NCBI GenBank assembly: GCA_023614405.1
Contig: CM042685.1
Location: forward strand, 87,348,684 to 87,412,683
Origin: Avena insularis
Taxonomy: Eukaryota > Streptophyta > Magnoliopsida > Poales > Poaceae
DNA: 64,000 nucleotides
Direction: 5' to 3'
In this document: positions 10,480-20,848 of the stretch, one piece after another
How the letters are laid out: each line of letters opens with the position of its first letter
Numbering within the stretch: position 1 is the first letter of the stretch
The notes under the pieces: generated by a model
Databases searched by the model: none
Told to the model about the DNA's origin: nothing
Seen by the model: only the letters and a program-made list of their open reading frames with translations
Translations under genes and position numbers: made by a program

Positions 10480-12674
10480 GATCAAATGTGATGCAGGATT
10501 CCGAGCCACTGAGGTACTCAGGGATGGCAGGCGGAGCGGTTATAGCGGGGTTGACCTGTCGAGTGATCTTCTTTTGTACCCTATTGGTAGGGCGTCCCTT
10601 CTAGATCATCAGGGACCCTCTTGGCGGCAGGTATCCGCCTGTGCTGTTGTTTGGTGGAGGTGCGATTGTTGGATTCGACGGTCCCACTGGTGGTGGAGGA
10701 GGAGCTCCGTGGGCGATGTCACCTGGTGCAGGTGCTGGTCCGAACCCAGGGTTCATGATCTGGCATCGCAATTGGGTTAGACCCTCGCTGAGTTTCTGGA
10801 ACTCGCTCCAGTCCTTGAGCATGTGGTTGTCCTTCTTTTTGCCATCCTATTTGTCGATGTAGAAGTGGATGCTGAAGGGACCTGACAACTTGTCATATGC
10901 CGAGGGTTCGTCGTCACGGCCGCGACGCTGCCATGTTTGTGTTGGGTGTCAGCCGTCGCGGAAGTTGCCTCCACGGTATCCTCTGCTGTTGTGGTTGCCA
11001 TCGTTGCGTCCATCGGCGTAGCCAGCCTCAACCATGTCGACTCCGTCGTGGTCGTCGTAGATGCGCGATCTTCACTTGCTCCTGCGTTCGCGCCTGCATC
11101 CATATTCGTCCTCATCATCCGAATGCATTCGGTTGAGGGAATCCTCGCCATCTGCCCACCTGTTGGCGATGTCCATGAGGTGGTCGAGTGTCTTGGGCTT
11201 AACGCGCCCAAGTTCTTCCTTGAAGTCCGGGCGTTGACACCGTCCTTGAAGGCGTCGATCTTCCTCTCCTCGGAGATGTGTGCCACGGAGTTCTTGATGT
11301 TGGACCAGCGCAAGATGTACAAGCGAATGGATTCGCCCGTACGTTGAGTACAGGCCCGCAGTTCCTCGATTGAGGCTGGCCTCTTGGTGGTGCCCTTGAA
11401 GTTTCGGATGAATCTGTATGCCAGTTCCACCCAGCATCGAATGGAGCCTAAGGACAGGTTGTTGAGCCAGTTCCGGGCTGCGCATGTCAGCTGCAGCTGA
11501 AGGCATTGCAGGGCGGTGTTCTTCTTACCACCATGCAGCTTGACGGACGAGAGGTGGTCACTGAGCCAGGCCTTCGGATCCTGCGTGCCATCGAACTTTG
11601 GAGTGTCCGAAGGAAGCTTGAAATTTTTCGGCATCCGTGTGCGCCGAACAGTCTACTGAAGCATTGGGCTTCGCACATTTCTCCATCGTCATCCTCTTCG
11701 GATTCGGTTGAGCACGCACGTTTGGCACGTGCCTTGTCGACCGTGCGCTGGGCGAGGTCATTTCGAGCATCATAGCCGCTGTTGCGACGTCTTGGGATCT
11801 TGCGTCCTCGAGGTAGATCGTGCTCATCCTCGCCGGATGAGGGTGTAGGGCTACGGTTGAATCTGACCATAGCCTTTTGCTTCGGCTCCATGGGAGCTTC
11901 ATCGTGGAGCGCACCTCCGAAGAGTCCGATCCCGGCTAGCGCAGACTTGCACATGGAACTCTTCGGGTCCCCCACCGGTGGTGGATGGGATGCGAGGTAC
12001 GTGGTCGCTGCCATGATCGCAGCATGTGGCGTCTTTGGTATGACATTGCTATTGACGTACATCTCCATGAAGGATGTGTTGAGGGTTTTGGTGACCTCAT
12101 GTCGTGCGGTGGGGTCCATATTCTCTGTGCGAGAGAGATGCTTGTTGGCATGATTGACGTCCGAGCTGGAGCCACCAGCGGCGGAGAGCGCAGCTTGCCG
12201 CGTGCTAGACTCTGAAGCTGCCTACTTGCGTTTGTCGAGTTCCTCCTGCAGTTTTACCTTCCTGTTGTGCTCGTCGATGAGGAGGAGGTGGTATGCCATC
12301 AGCAGATCCCATGAAGAATTCACAGGTAGGATCTTGTTACCCGCCACGGCTTCGCGTGCCTGGCGCCAGCCGTCCTCGTTGAGGTTGATCCTCTGGTAGG
12401 CGGCAGCGTCACCTTCATTGGGTTGGAGGGGAGGGTTTTCTCTGTTCCCTCCGTTCCCAGCTTGCGGGTTGGGCGATGGACTGGGTGGTGGATTGGGTGC
12501 AGTAGAATTTTGTGGCACATCCGATTCACCATGGATAACCATGGCACATTGGTAACGCCTATGGATTGGGTCGCTGCTGCCGCAGCTTTCGGATCTGGAA
12601 CCGTAGGTTCCTTCGTCAGATGGAGGGTCGTAGAGAGAGATCTGAGTTGCAGCTGCTGCTGTCGTAGGACTCAT
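10480..12674 (-). pseudogene. Tat gag, copy 1
   Basis: The start codon is at 12672-12674. The N-terminal part (12222-12674) is low in complexity with Pro/Asn-rich sequence, followed by a Lys/Glu-rich helix. The gag core, in the ORF at 10777-11634, contains PKAWLSDHLSSVKL, CAARNWLNNL and IEELRACTQR, typical of the Retrotrans_gag fold. A frameshift near 11225 moves the reading to another frame (DFKEELGRVKPK and so on), and the same shift is present in copy 2. The C-terminal region is Pro-rich. I could not identify a CCHC zinc knuckle. Confidence 0.75.
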
Positions 12675-12719
12675 CTGTCAGCGTCGACGTGCGTAGCACG
12701 CCGATGGGTGTTACTGCCT

Positions 12720-14051
12720 TGTACAGATTCACTTGATTCTGCTAAGTGTAATTGATGAGTTACTGATGTATATAAACATGCACAACTATCACTGGATTCT
12801 ACTAATCATTGAAGTTAACGATGGAAGAGTTGATATCAAGGACTCACTAATGAGAGACGAATCAAAGTACGCATTCATGAAAGATGCACTCCAGAGGTAA
12901 TTTCAGTCATTATCGGACTATATCAGTCTCTTTCGTTCATATATATCCTGAGATATCAAGTAACTAATAACTCATTTATTCTTTTTTTGCCGGGTAGGGT
13001 TTGGAAAGCTTTCACCAATATTACGGTTGGTGAATTTAAAGACGAGCTTAGTTTTCATCGGATCGATGTAAGTAGTATGAGCTAGATCCACACATCTCTT
13101 CAATTCTAGTTTCAATACTATTATATCATGCTTGATTATTATCTGATTGAATTCTATTCTCGTAAAGTGCGAGAGGCAGCCACCAGGTACTAATCTATGT
13201 TGATACTTCGTGTGCGAGTACATTCGCTTCGAGGTCAGTGAGCGGGACAGAGGGACATTTTTAGAAGTACGTGAACAATATATTCACAATTTTTGTTGAA
13301 TGTCATTCATAATATTTGTTATGACTATTGATATTCATATTGACCTCCTTCTTTTATATATAGTTGGAAAGATTGCGGGAGAATCTCGAACCAAGGAAGA
13401 GTGTGGTAGCAATTCAAGAGGAATTGGCAAGATTTCTTCTTGACCATGTCATACACCTAGAAGAAAAATACCATTCCTCAATCTTCTAGTGATTTAATGA
13501 ACTTGTAACCGAATAGACGTGTTGTGATCTCCATTTAATCAAATTTTATATATATATATGTAATGTAGAATTATATCTATATAATCATGATGATGTTGTG
13601 TGTAATGGGTTTCTTTGTTGCATGTCACTTTACTCCAAACGTAACCCTCCTCTACATATCCTCCTACCGTGGCAGAACCCCACATTCGGCTACCGCCGCA
13701 GAAATCGGCCCCAAAATTCTGCCGCGGCAGAAACCCACATCGGCCGCGGCAGAAAATGGCCCCAAAAATCTATCGCGGCACAAAGCCCCATCGTCTGCCG
13801 CGGCAGCCGAATTGGTAAAATGCTATTGCGGCATAAAATAACTAGTCCCGATTCGTATTACGAACCGGGACTAAAGATCCCCCCCCCCCCCGTGCACTGC
13901 TACGCTGCAACGTGCAGAGCCTGCAATCCCGGCCCCTAACTGACCCGGGACTAGAGGCTGGGACCTCTAGTCCCGTTTCCGTAGTCATGGATGCGTATCC
14001 GGGACTAGAGGCCCTCTAGGACCGGGACTAAAGCCCCATTCTCCACTAGTG
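12720..14051 (+). mobile_element. CACTA transposon 3' end (CACTA1), left part lost
   Basis: The right terminus is at 14051, reading ctccactagtg, so the inverted complement begins with CACTA. The 3' subterminal region (13640-14040) holds repeated motifs such as tgccgcggcagaa and gggactagaggc/gggactaaag, as expected of CACTA subterminal repeats. Upstream lies a Ulp1-like gene remnant. The left end and most of the body are missing; the block joins the Tat gag start region near 12720. The element sits in the leader of the Tekay element that follows. The exact left junction is uncertain by several tens of bases. Confidence 0.78.
12787..13489 (+). pseudogene. CACTA1 Ulp1-type (C48) cysteine protease-like gene, 3' exons
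   Basis: Exons read with canonical sites. Exon to 12896 has YHWILLIIEVNDG, with the catalytic His at 12790-12792 and a candidate Asp in VDIKDSL. Exon 12998-13067 encodes a Trp/Phe-rich stretch. The exon from 13168 encodes CERQPPGTNLC, with the oxyanion Gln and catalytic Cys. The last exon ends at the stop at 13487-13489. A TGA at 13201-13203 directly after the catalytic Cys breaks the frame where Gly is normal, so the gene is dead. Genes with this domain are common as the second ORF of plant CACTA elements; their role in transposition is not established. The 5' exons are lost. Confidence 0.78.
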
Positions 14052-14134
14052 TTGGCTTTCAAACCTTAGCCATACTCAAAGTTTCAAAGCTTTTAAACCA
14101 TACCCATAAGTAGTAGAAATTTCCCTCTTCTCTT

Positions 14135-15193
14135 ATGATCTGCCTCAATCTTCAGATTCCTCGTGGTGGAAGTAACTCATCCAAGGACCCGATGGTTCAA
14201 ATTCTGCAAATGCTAGTAGCAGATCAAGAAGCCGGTAGAACTGAGCGTCAAGACAATCTCGCCACTATTGAACAGATCGCCCAACTGGAGCATGACAACC
14301 AAGGCCATGGAAATCGGGATCACCATGGATCTAAGCTTAAGAACTTCCCGAACACCAATCCTCCTATATTTAGCAAATATGAAGAGCCCTTAGATGCTGA
14401 TGACTGGCTGCAAAGCATGGAGAACAACCTAGAAGTTGCAGGAGTAGATGCTGCGGAGAAAGTACTGTTTGCCACCCACTATCTGGCAGGTTCTGCAAGA
14501 GCATGGTGGAATAGCACTCGTACAATGAACGGAGGACAGATGATGACTTGGGAGGAATTCAAACTCAAGTTCAGTAGAACTCATGTGCCTCCAGGTTTTA
14601 TTCTGAGGATGAGGGATAAATTCAAGGGGTTGAAGCAAGGGAGAATGACTGTGGTGGAATACCGTGACAGATTTCTGTTTCTGTCTAGGTATGCTCCCGA
14701 TGAAATTGGCACTGAAGCAAAGAAGAATGAAAGATTCCTGAATGGTCTACATGATGCGATGCAGACAGTGTTAGTCAATATTCATTTTGCGGATCTAGAA
14801 GCTCTAGTGGATTTTGCTATCCAGTTGAAAGGAAAGATCAACCAAGCCACTAAGAACCACAAGCGACGTATGATGCACCATACTAGACCACACCATGCCC
14901 CGAAGTACCGCCCTAGTTTGTCTGCAGGATTTGCACCAAGAAACAACATGCCACCTATGCCCCGTCCAAACTTTCCCAATTGTGGCGGAGGAAACCCGAG
15001 GCCCGGAGGTCACAATAATTGCAACACTGGCAACCCCAATAAATTCAGCCGTGCACCGCCAAGGCCCACCAACAACAACAACAACAACAATACTTCCCCA
15101 AGGACTGGAAGCAATGTTGTGCCTATTGCCGGGAAGGACAAGTCAATCATAACCTGCTTTGAATGTGGAATCACGGGTCACTACTCCAATTAG
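14135..15193 (+). CDS. Tekay gag (truncated at the zinc knuckle)
   Basis: This 352-residue ORF has a Retrotrans_gag domain (about residues 75-230): DDWLQSMENNLEV, ATHYLAGSARAWWNS, MTWEEFKLKF and VVEYRDRFLFLSRYAPD. A His/Pro/Asn-rich linker follows, including a run of Asn coded by an aac repeat at 15073-15089. The nucleic-acid-binding knuckle CFECGITGHYSN is interrupted at 15191-15193 by TAG, and the codon for the last Cys has changed to Phe, so the CCHC set is incomplete. The ATG at 14135 is the first in frame after the CACTA1 junction. The product would form the particle core. Confidence 0.85.
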   Translation: MICLNLQIPRGGSNSSKDPMVQILQMLVADQEAGRTERQDNLATIEQIAQLEHDNQGHGNRDHHGSKLKNFPNTNPPIFSKYEEPLDADDWLQSMENNLEVAGVDAAEKVLFATHYLAGSARAWWNSTRTMNGGQMMTWEEFKLKFSRTHVPPGFILRMRDKFKGLKQGRMTVVEYRDRFLFLSRYAPDEIGTEAKKNERFLNGLHDAMQTVLVNIHFADLEALVDFAIQLKGKINQATKNHKRRMMHHTRPHHAPKYRPSLSAGFAPRNNMPPMPRPNFPNCGGGNPRPGGHNNCNTGNPNKFSRAPPRPTNNNNNNNTSPRTGSNVVPIAGKDKSIITCFECGITGHYSN

Positions 15194-15229
15194 TTCCCCA
15201 AGAAGCTTTGTTGCAGCACCCAATGCCAC

Positions 15230-15640
15230 TGCACCTGCCTGGCAAAAGCGTCGTATCCAGCCTAGAAAGAGATATGCCCCAGGCAACCCGCACAACCGTA
15301 CCGGCCGTCTGTTCCACATGAATGCAAAAGAAGCCCAAGAAGCAACAGATGTTGTGTTGGGTATGTTTTCTGTTAACTCAGTACTTGCAAGAGTGTTGTT
15401 TGATTCTGGAGCATCGCACTCAATTTTTTACAGAAGAATTTGCATGCACTAGTAAGATTTAACCAAAAAATTTGAAGCATGTTATGATAGTTCAAATACC
15501 TGGGTCAACTACCAAAGCTAGAAAATTTTGCAAGGCAGCACCTATCAGAATACATGGAATAGATTTTTATGCCAACTTAATAGTACTTGGAACAAAAGGT
15601 TTGGAAGTAATATTAGGAATGGATTGGATGTTGAAACATC
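15230..15640 (+). pseudogene. Tekay aspartic protease
   Basis: In a frame different from gag (ORF 15159-15452), the sequence reads RVLFDSGASHSIF, with the Asp-Ser-Gly active site of retropepsin-like proteases. A stop at 15450-15452 interrupts it. The next frame, starting near 15472, continues with [16 protein letters not shown], the conserved C-terminal protease motif. So the domain is split by a frameshift after gag and another break before RT. Confidence 0.78.
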
Positions 15641-16606
15641 AAGGATTAATAGACTGTGCCAAGAAAGCCATAACCATGACCAGTAGCACCAGAGTATCAG
15701 TGGAGCATGTGTTTAAGACGCTGCCCCGTAAATTCATGTCCAACAAGAGTTTACTCCAATCAACCCTAGACCAAGTCAGAGTATTCTATGAATACCCCGA
15801 TGTGTTCCCAGATGAATTACTTGTTATGCCCCCAGATCGAGATATCGAGTTTATCATTGAACTAATTTCTAGAACTGGACTCATACCTCAGAGACCCTAT
15901 AGTATGAACCTAGCTGAATTAGTGGAGCTCAAGAAGCAACTCGACGACATATTGAGCAAAAAATATGATACAACCAAGTGCATCGCCATGGAGGTCACCT
16001 ATTTTTTTGTGGATAATAAAGATGGTGCCACCCGTTTATGTACGGATTACCGGAAGCTGAATGACGTCACCATCAAAAACAAGTACCCACTACCGAAGAT
16101 TGACTGGTGCCAGAGTGTTTTCTAAGATTGATCTTTGAACTGGTTATCATCAATTGAAGATCCACGCAATGGATATCCCAAAGACTGCTTTCACTACCCA
16201 AAATGGATTGTATGAGTACAAGGTCATGTCATTTGGGCTAACCAATGCCCATGCTTATTTCATGAATCTCGTGAATAAGATTTTCATGAACTTCTTGGAT
16301 AAGTTTGTCGTTTTTTTCATCGATGACATTCCGATCTACTCTAAGTCGAAAGATGAACATGAGCAACACCTAAGAACCATCCTTGGAACCCTTAGAGAGC
16401 ATCAGCTGTATGCCAAGTTTAGAAAATGTGAGTTCTGGTTAAAGGAAGTAGGATTCCTAGGACATATCTTGTCGGCTGGAGGAGTTGCCGTCGACCCTGC
16501 CAAGATTAAGGATGTTGAAGAATGGAAAGCCCCAATCACTCAAACCAAAGTTCGCGCATTTCTTCGATTAGCAGGATATTACCGCAAGTTTGTTAAAGGA
16601 TTTTGA
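15640..16606 (+). pseudogene. Tekay reverse transcriptase
   Basis: ORF 15472-16125 carries the RT N-terminus (PDVFPDELL, then [22 protein letters not shown]). A frameshift and a TGA near 16110-16140 separate it from ORF 16154-16606, which has KTAFTT, FGLTNA, the catalytic FFIDDI (Asp-Asp box) and the thumb region ([26 protein letters not shown]). The stop at 16606 falls before the RNase H domain. The enzyme would copy element RNA into DNA. Confidence 0.85.
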
Positions 16607-17082
16607 AGCATCGCAAGGCCGATGACTCAGCTATTGAAGAAAGACAAGAAGTTTGAATGGACGGACAAATGTGAAGCAAGTTTTCAAGAGCTCAAGAAGA
16701 GATTGATTTCAGCCCCAATTTTGATCATGACGGATATCACCAAGCCCTTTGATGTATATTGTGATGTATCCAAAATTGGTCTCAGATGTGTGTTGATGTA
16801 GGAAGGCAAAGTAATATCATATATGTCCATACAACTGAAGCAACATGAGTAGAATTGGCAGCTGTAGTTTTAGCCTTGAAGACATGGCGTCATTACCTCA
16901 TGGGTAACCGCTGTCAGATTTATTCAGATGACAAGAGTTTGAAGTATATTTTCACCCAGAAGGAGCTAAATATGAGACAAAGGAGATGGACAAATTTAAT
17001 CAAGGATTATGACCTTGACATTCACTACCACCCCGACAAGGCCAATGTGGTATCAAATGCTCATAGTAGACTGTCGTGCTGA
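16607..17082 (+). pseudogene. Tekay RNase H
   Basis: The reading after 16606 gives KKFEWTDKCEASFQELK and a degraded PFDVYCDVS (the catalytic Asp region), with stops near 16798 and 16850. ORF 16855-17082 then carries LALKTWRHYLMG, IYSDDKSLKYIF and HYHPDKANVVSNAHSR, where the usual final Asp-Ala pair reads Asn-Ala. It would remove RNA from the RNA-DNA hybrid but is not intact. Confidence 0.75.
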
Positions 17083-17091
17083 TTAAACACC

Positions 17092-18135
17092 ATGATTAAG
17101 AAAGAGCAGCCAAGTTTGCACGAGGAGTCAGAGAATTTTAGAATGGAGCTAGTTAGTAAAGGATTCCTAGCCAATATTGAACTTCAACCAACTTTGATCA
17201 GTCATATAAAGGAAGCTTGGAAAGGAAATGCCAGTATCGACGGAATTAAGCATCGTATCGGTACAAGGAAGGTACCCGGAATCATCGAATATGAAGAAGG
17301 AGTTCTGTGGTATAACGGACGAATCTGTGTGCCAGAAAATTTGAAGGAAGTCATATTGCAAGAAGCCCATGATACTCTATATTCTATTCATCCGGGAAGA
17401 ACGAAGATTTATCAAGATTTGAAGGAGCAATTTTGGTGGCACAAAATGAAGAGAGAAGTCGGAAGCTATATCGCCAAGTGTGATATCTGTCAGAGAGTCA
17501 AAGCGGAACACCAGCGACCCGCAGGACTTTTGCAACCATTGCAAATTCCAAAATGGGAATGGAATTCAGTTGGAATAGATTTCATCATCAGTTTGCCTAC
17601 ATCTAGTAGAGGAAATGATTCAATTTGGGTCACAGAGGATAGACTTTCCAACGTAGATCATTTCATACCTTCCAAGACCACTTATCAAAGCTCTAAGCTG
17701 GCAGAGTCGTATATTGCTAGAATAGTCAGTCTGCACGGAACCCCTAAGAAAATTGTGTTAGATCGAGGAATCCAGTTTACATCAAGATTTTGGAAGAAAG
17801 TCCAAGATGGATTAGGAACCAAACTGAACTTCAGCACAACTTATCACCCATAGACCGACGGACAAATGGAAAGAGTAAATCATATACTATAAGATATGCT
17901 GAGAGCATGTGTACTAGAATATGGATCTAAATTGGAAGACTGTCTGCCTTTCGCATAATTCTCATACAACAACAGTTATCAGGCCAGTTTGCAAATGGCC
18001 CCATTTTAGGTTTTGTATGGAAGGAAATGTCGTACCCCCCGTGAATTGGTCGCAAGTAGGAGAGAGTCAGATATTCGGACTATACATCATACGAGAAGCC
18101 AAAGAGAAGGTTCACAAGATCCCTTAGCACCTCAA
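17092..18135 (+). pseudogene. Tekay integrase
   Basis: ORF 17092-17853 contains the HHCC zinc domain (an H-x-Y-like stretch HDTLYSIHPGRTKIYQD, then CDICQ), the catalytic core VGIDFI with the first Asp, and IVLDRGIQF with the second Asp. Beyond the TAG at 17851-17853 the frame still reads TDGQMERVN with the expected Glu, interrupted by further stops, to about 18130. The DDE residues are visible but the protein cannot be made whole. Confidence 0.82.
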
Positions 18136-18161
18136 GACCGCTTAATCTAGACAGAAGAGTT

Positions 18162-18632
18162 ATGCTGATAAGAGACGTCGAGACCTGGTCTTCAATTCGG
18201 AGACTTTGTGTATCTCAAAGTATCACCCTGAAAGGAATGCAGCGTTTCCAACTCAAAGGAAAGCTTGCACCTAGATATATTGGACATTTCAAGATTTTAA
18301 GTCGCCGAGGAGAAGTATCCTATTATATAGATCTGCTAGAAGAGATGTCAGCCGTTCATGATGTGTTTCATATCTCGTAACTTCGGAAATGTTTAGAAGT
18401 TCGAGAGAAAACCGAAGTTTTCAAGAACATCAATCACAGAGCCATGGAGATCAAACATGATTTAAATTATCGTGAAGTACCCATTCGTATTTTGGAAGAA
18501 GACTTTAGAACCACCTGGACCAGGAGTATCAAGTTTCTCAAAATCAAGTTGAGCGACCATACTGAAGAAGAAGCCACATGGGAACGAGAAGATTACATGA
18601 GGACTGAGTTTCCCAATCTCTTTAGTTCCTAG
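18162..18632 (+). pseudogene. Tekay integrase C-terminus and chromodomain
   Basis: ORF 18162-18380 encodes KLAPRYIGHFKILSR and MSAVHDVFHIS, conserved just ahead of the chromodomain. A TAA at 18379-18381 interrupts it. ORF 18444-18632 gives VPIRILEEDFRTTWTRSI and HTEEEATWEREDYMR, which fits the C-terminal chromodomain of Tekay chromoviruses, thought to steer insertion to heterochromatin. The stop at 18630-18632 is the natural end, about 30 bases before the polypurine tract. Confidence 0.82.
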
Positions 18633-18663
18633 TTTTTCCTAAATCTCCGGCGAGATTCTGTTT

Positions 18664-18675
18664 AAGGGGGGAAGG
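18664..18675 (+). promoter_or_regulatory. Tekay polypurine tract
   Basis: The sequence aaggggggaagg lies two bases before the LTR start TGTAACATC at 18678. It would prime plus-strand DNA synthesis. Its position fixes the boundary between internal region and 3' LTR. Confidence 0.85.
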
Positions 18676-18677
18676 TT

Positions 18678-19116
18678 TGTAACATCTCAAAAATATTAAT
18701 GAGGATATTAATTTCTAATCAACCAAAATTAGGGCTAATAAAAGCTTTTAATTTTAAACATTATATAAATGCATGTGTGTTATGAATGTTTGTGAATGCT
18801 TGCAATTCCATGTTTGTTTGCTGTAAATGATGAGGTTTGGTTTAAAGACCAAAACCATATCATCTAGGTCAAATCCAAACCAGATCAAAACAAAATAAAA
18901 TCAATATATGAAGCATATGACCTAATGGTAATTTTTGCAGAAGTTAACACCTAGCTCACTTTGAGCATCTCTAGCAAATGATTTCAAAAAGAAAAAATTC
19001 CCTTTCTTTTCTCACCTTGCTAGGCCAAGTAACAATAAACACAAGTGAGCTTTCAAATCTTACAGAAAAAATTTCAAATTCATTTGAACGACATTTCAAA
19101 ATTGAATCTATTTTAT
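18678..19116 (+). mobile_element. Tekay 3' LTR, first piece
   Basis: The LTR begins TGTAACATC after the polypurine tract. Its last part (caaaattgaatct) matches positions around 180-195 of the left LTR, after which the LTR is interrupted by the Athila-like element at 19117 and resumes at 26166. No gene is seen in it. Confidence 0.85.
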
Positions 19117-20644
19117 TGTTACGTTGGAAACGTATCTATAATTTTTGATGCGCCATGCTTGTTTAGTATTTTCTTTACTTGTCCACACTTTGAGGTGCTT
19201 TTTACATGTTTTCTGGTACTAAACTATTAACAAGTGGCAACGGTGCCAGATGCCTGTTTTCTGCTTTTTTGGTTTCAGAAAAGTTAGTAAAGAAATATTC
19301 TCGGAACTGGATGGGACAAAGGACAAAGTCAATTACTTTTCGTGGCGACCAAGAAGTCCAGAGGAGAGACAGAGGGGCCAGACCCACCCCAGGTGTGGGT
19401 GGGCCCCACCACGTGCCTGGCGAGGGTTTGGTGGCCCTGGCCGCCACCTCGGCCTACCCCTTCACCTATAAAAATCCCCCGATGCAGAAACCCTAAGTAC
19501 CCGATCAGAAATCCACAAAACTATATGTAGCCGCCACCAACATCATCCCTAGATCAGGGGGGATATGAAGTTCTTCCCGGCACCCTACCGGAGGGGAGAT
19601 CATCCTGGAGGCCTTCTCTCCGATATGATGCATGAGTAGTTCCACCTTGGACTATGGGTCCATGTAGTAGTTAGATGGTTGTATCTCCTCCTTTCTTCTT
19701 TCATGTATATATCTTGTTATCTCCGTTCATGATCAAGATCTAATCTATTTGTAATCATGCATGTTGTGTTTGCGGGGATCCGATGGATATTGAGATTATT
19801 ATGTTGGTTTGATTAATGATTTTGTCTTTATGATTCTATCATGTCTATGTTGTTTTTGATCTTGCATGCTCTCCGTTGTTAGTAGCTATCTTGGCCAAGT
19901 AGTTGCTAGTGATTCCAAGATGGAGTATTTATGCTCGATAGTGGGTTCATGCCTTTAGTTTCCAAGGGAAGTGACAATAATCTCTTTGGTTGTAGATGTG
20001 TTGTTGCTACTAGGGAGAAAACAATGGTCTCTTGTTCATGGAACATGTGGAATGTTTACACACTTTGCTTAAAGTAGTTGTCTGTTGCTTGCAACTTAAT
20101 ACTGGAGGGGGTTCGGATGATAACCTGAAGGTGGACTTCTAGTCATAGATGCAGTTGGATGGCGGTCTATGTATCTTGTTGTATTGCACAATCAACCTCA
20201 TAGGATCTTTCTGACTAGTAATTGCATTGTTATGTCTTGCTCAGTTCCTGTCAATTTCCCTGCTGTAATTTGTTTACCCTTCATTCCATGTTGTTTATCT
20301 AAGGAGAGCACCTCTAGTGAACTATGGACCTCGGTCCAATCTTTACAATTGATACATCCTCCACTGTTACTTGTTTACTTGCTGCAAACCACCATTACCT
20401 TCCACACCATAGGTTTAATCCTTTCTTACAGAAAACCGGTGAGCTTGACAACCTCACTGATTCGTTGGGACAATGTCTTGAGTTTGTGTTGTGCAGGTCT
20501 CCATGTTGTTTTCAACACCTGTGTGACGTTTCCTTCCTCCTTCTGGTTCGATAACCTCGGTCTCAACTGAGGGAAAACTTTCTGTTGTGCTCTTCACACC
20601 CTGCGCTTGGGGTTACCAACAAAGTGCCACGTCGAGCACCATCA
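19117..20644 (+). repeat. 5' LTR of the non-autonomous Athila-like element
   Basis: It pairs with 24617-26165. A TATA box (tataaaaa) is at 19467-19474, followed by a purine/pyrimidine leader. The short ORFs in this LTR (19206-19530, 20169-20570) recur as shadows in the other copies and are not supported as genes. Confidence 0.88.
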
Positions 20645-20652
20645 AGTCTTTA

Positions 20653-20670
20653 TGGCACCATTGCCGGGGA
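20653..20670 (+). promoter_or_regulatory. Primer-binding site, tRNA-Asp type
   Basis: tggcaccattgccgggga starts eight bases after the LTR end and matches, with two changes, the 3' end complement of tRNA-Asp used by Athila and Tat elements. Confidence 0.75.
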
Positions 20671-20848
20671 GGCTAAGGACGAATTCACAAGGGGAGTCCT
20701 TCACTTCCTTTCTCTTTACTTTGTTTTTAGTTTCTTTTGTTTCTTTTGCTTGGTTTTGTTTGCCTCTTTTCAAAAAACCCAAAAAAATTAGTCTAGTTTG
20801 ATTTGCTTGCTTTATTCAAAAACACAAAAAAATTAGTTCCTGCTCTAG

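Larger units (their letters stand above)
3807..12720 (-). mobile_element. Tat-lineage Ty3/Gypsy retrotransposon, copy 1, truncated at both ends
   Basis: On the minus strand the order is gag (12674 to about 10480), aspartic protease (about 10445-9770), RT (9766-9060), RNase H plus a second archaeal-type RNase H (8890-7862), and integrase (7640-6636). On the plus strand, beyond the end of pol, lies an additional intron-bearing ORF (3807-6298). The dual RNase H and the antisense aORF are known marks of the Tat lineage. Neither LTR is present. The left end is cut at 3806 by a Tekay LTR, and the right end stops just upstream of the gag start, where a CACTA begins. It is roughly 93-94% identical by eye to copy 2 at 44774-56258. 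Confidence 0.88.
14052..18677 (+). mobile_element. Tekay-lineage (chromovirus) Ty3/Gypsy internal region
   Basis: The plus-strand order is gag, protease, RT, RNase H, integrase and C-terminal chromodomain, followed by a polypurine tract and an LTR beginning TGTAACATC. That order and the LTR start are typical of Tekay/Del chromoviruses. The 5' LTR, primer-binding site and start of the leader are missing; the internal part begins right after the CACTA1 terminus. The pol frame is broken many times, so the copy is old. Its 3' LTR is split by two insertions. Confidence 0.88.

Noticed and set aside
13879..13890. C homopolymer, plus SSRs at 13549-13560, 15073-15089, 36475-36483 and 42645-42661
   Set aside because: Simple repeats without further structure; noted only where they fall in a coding region.
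20169..20570. 133-codon ORF in the Athila-like LTR (also at 25690 and 56204)
   Set aside because: It lies in the U5 of an LTR, has three copies only because the LTR is repeated, and the frame is short and without motif.
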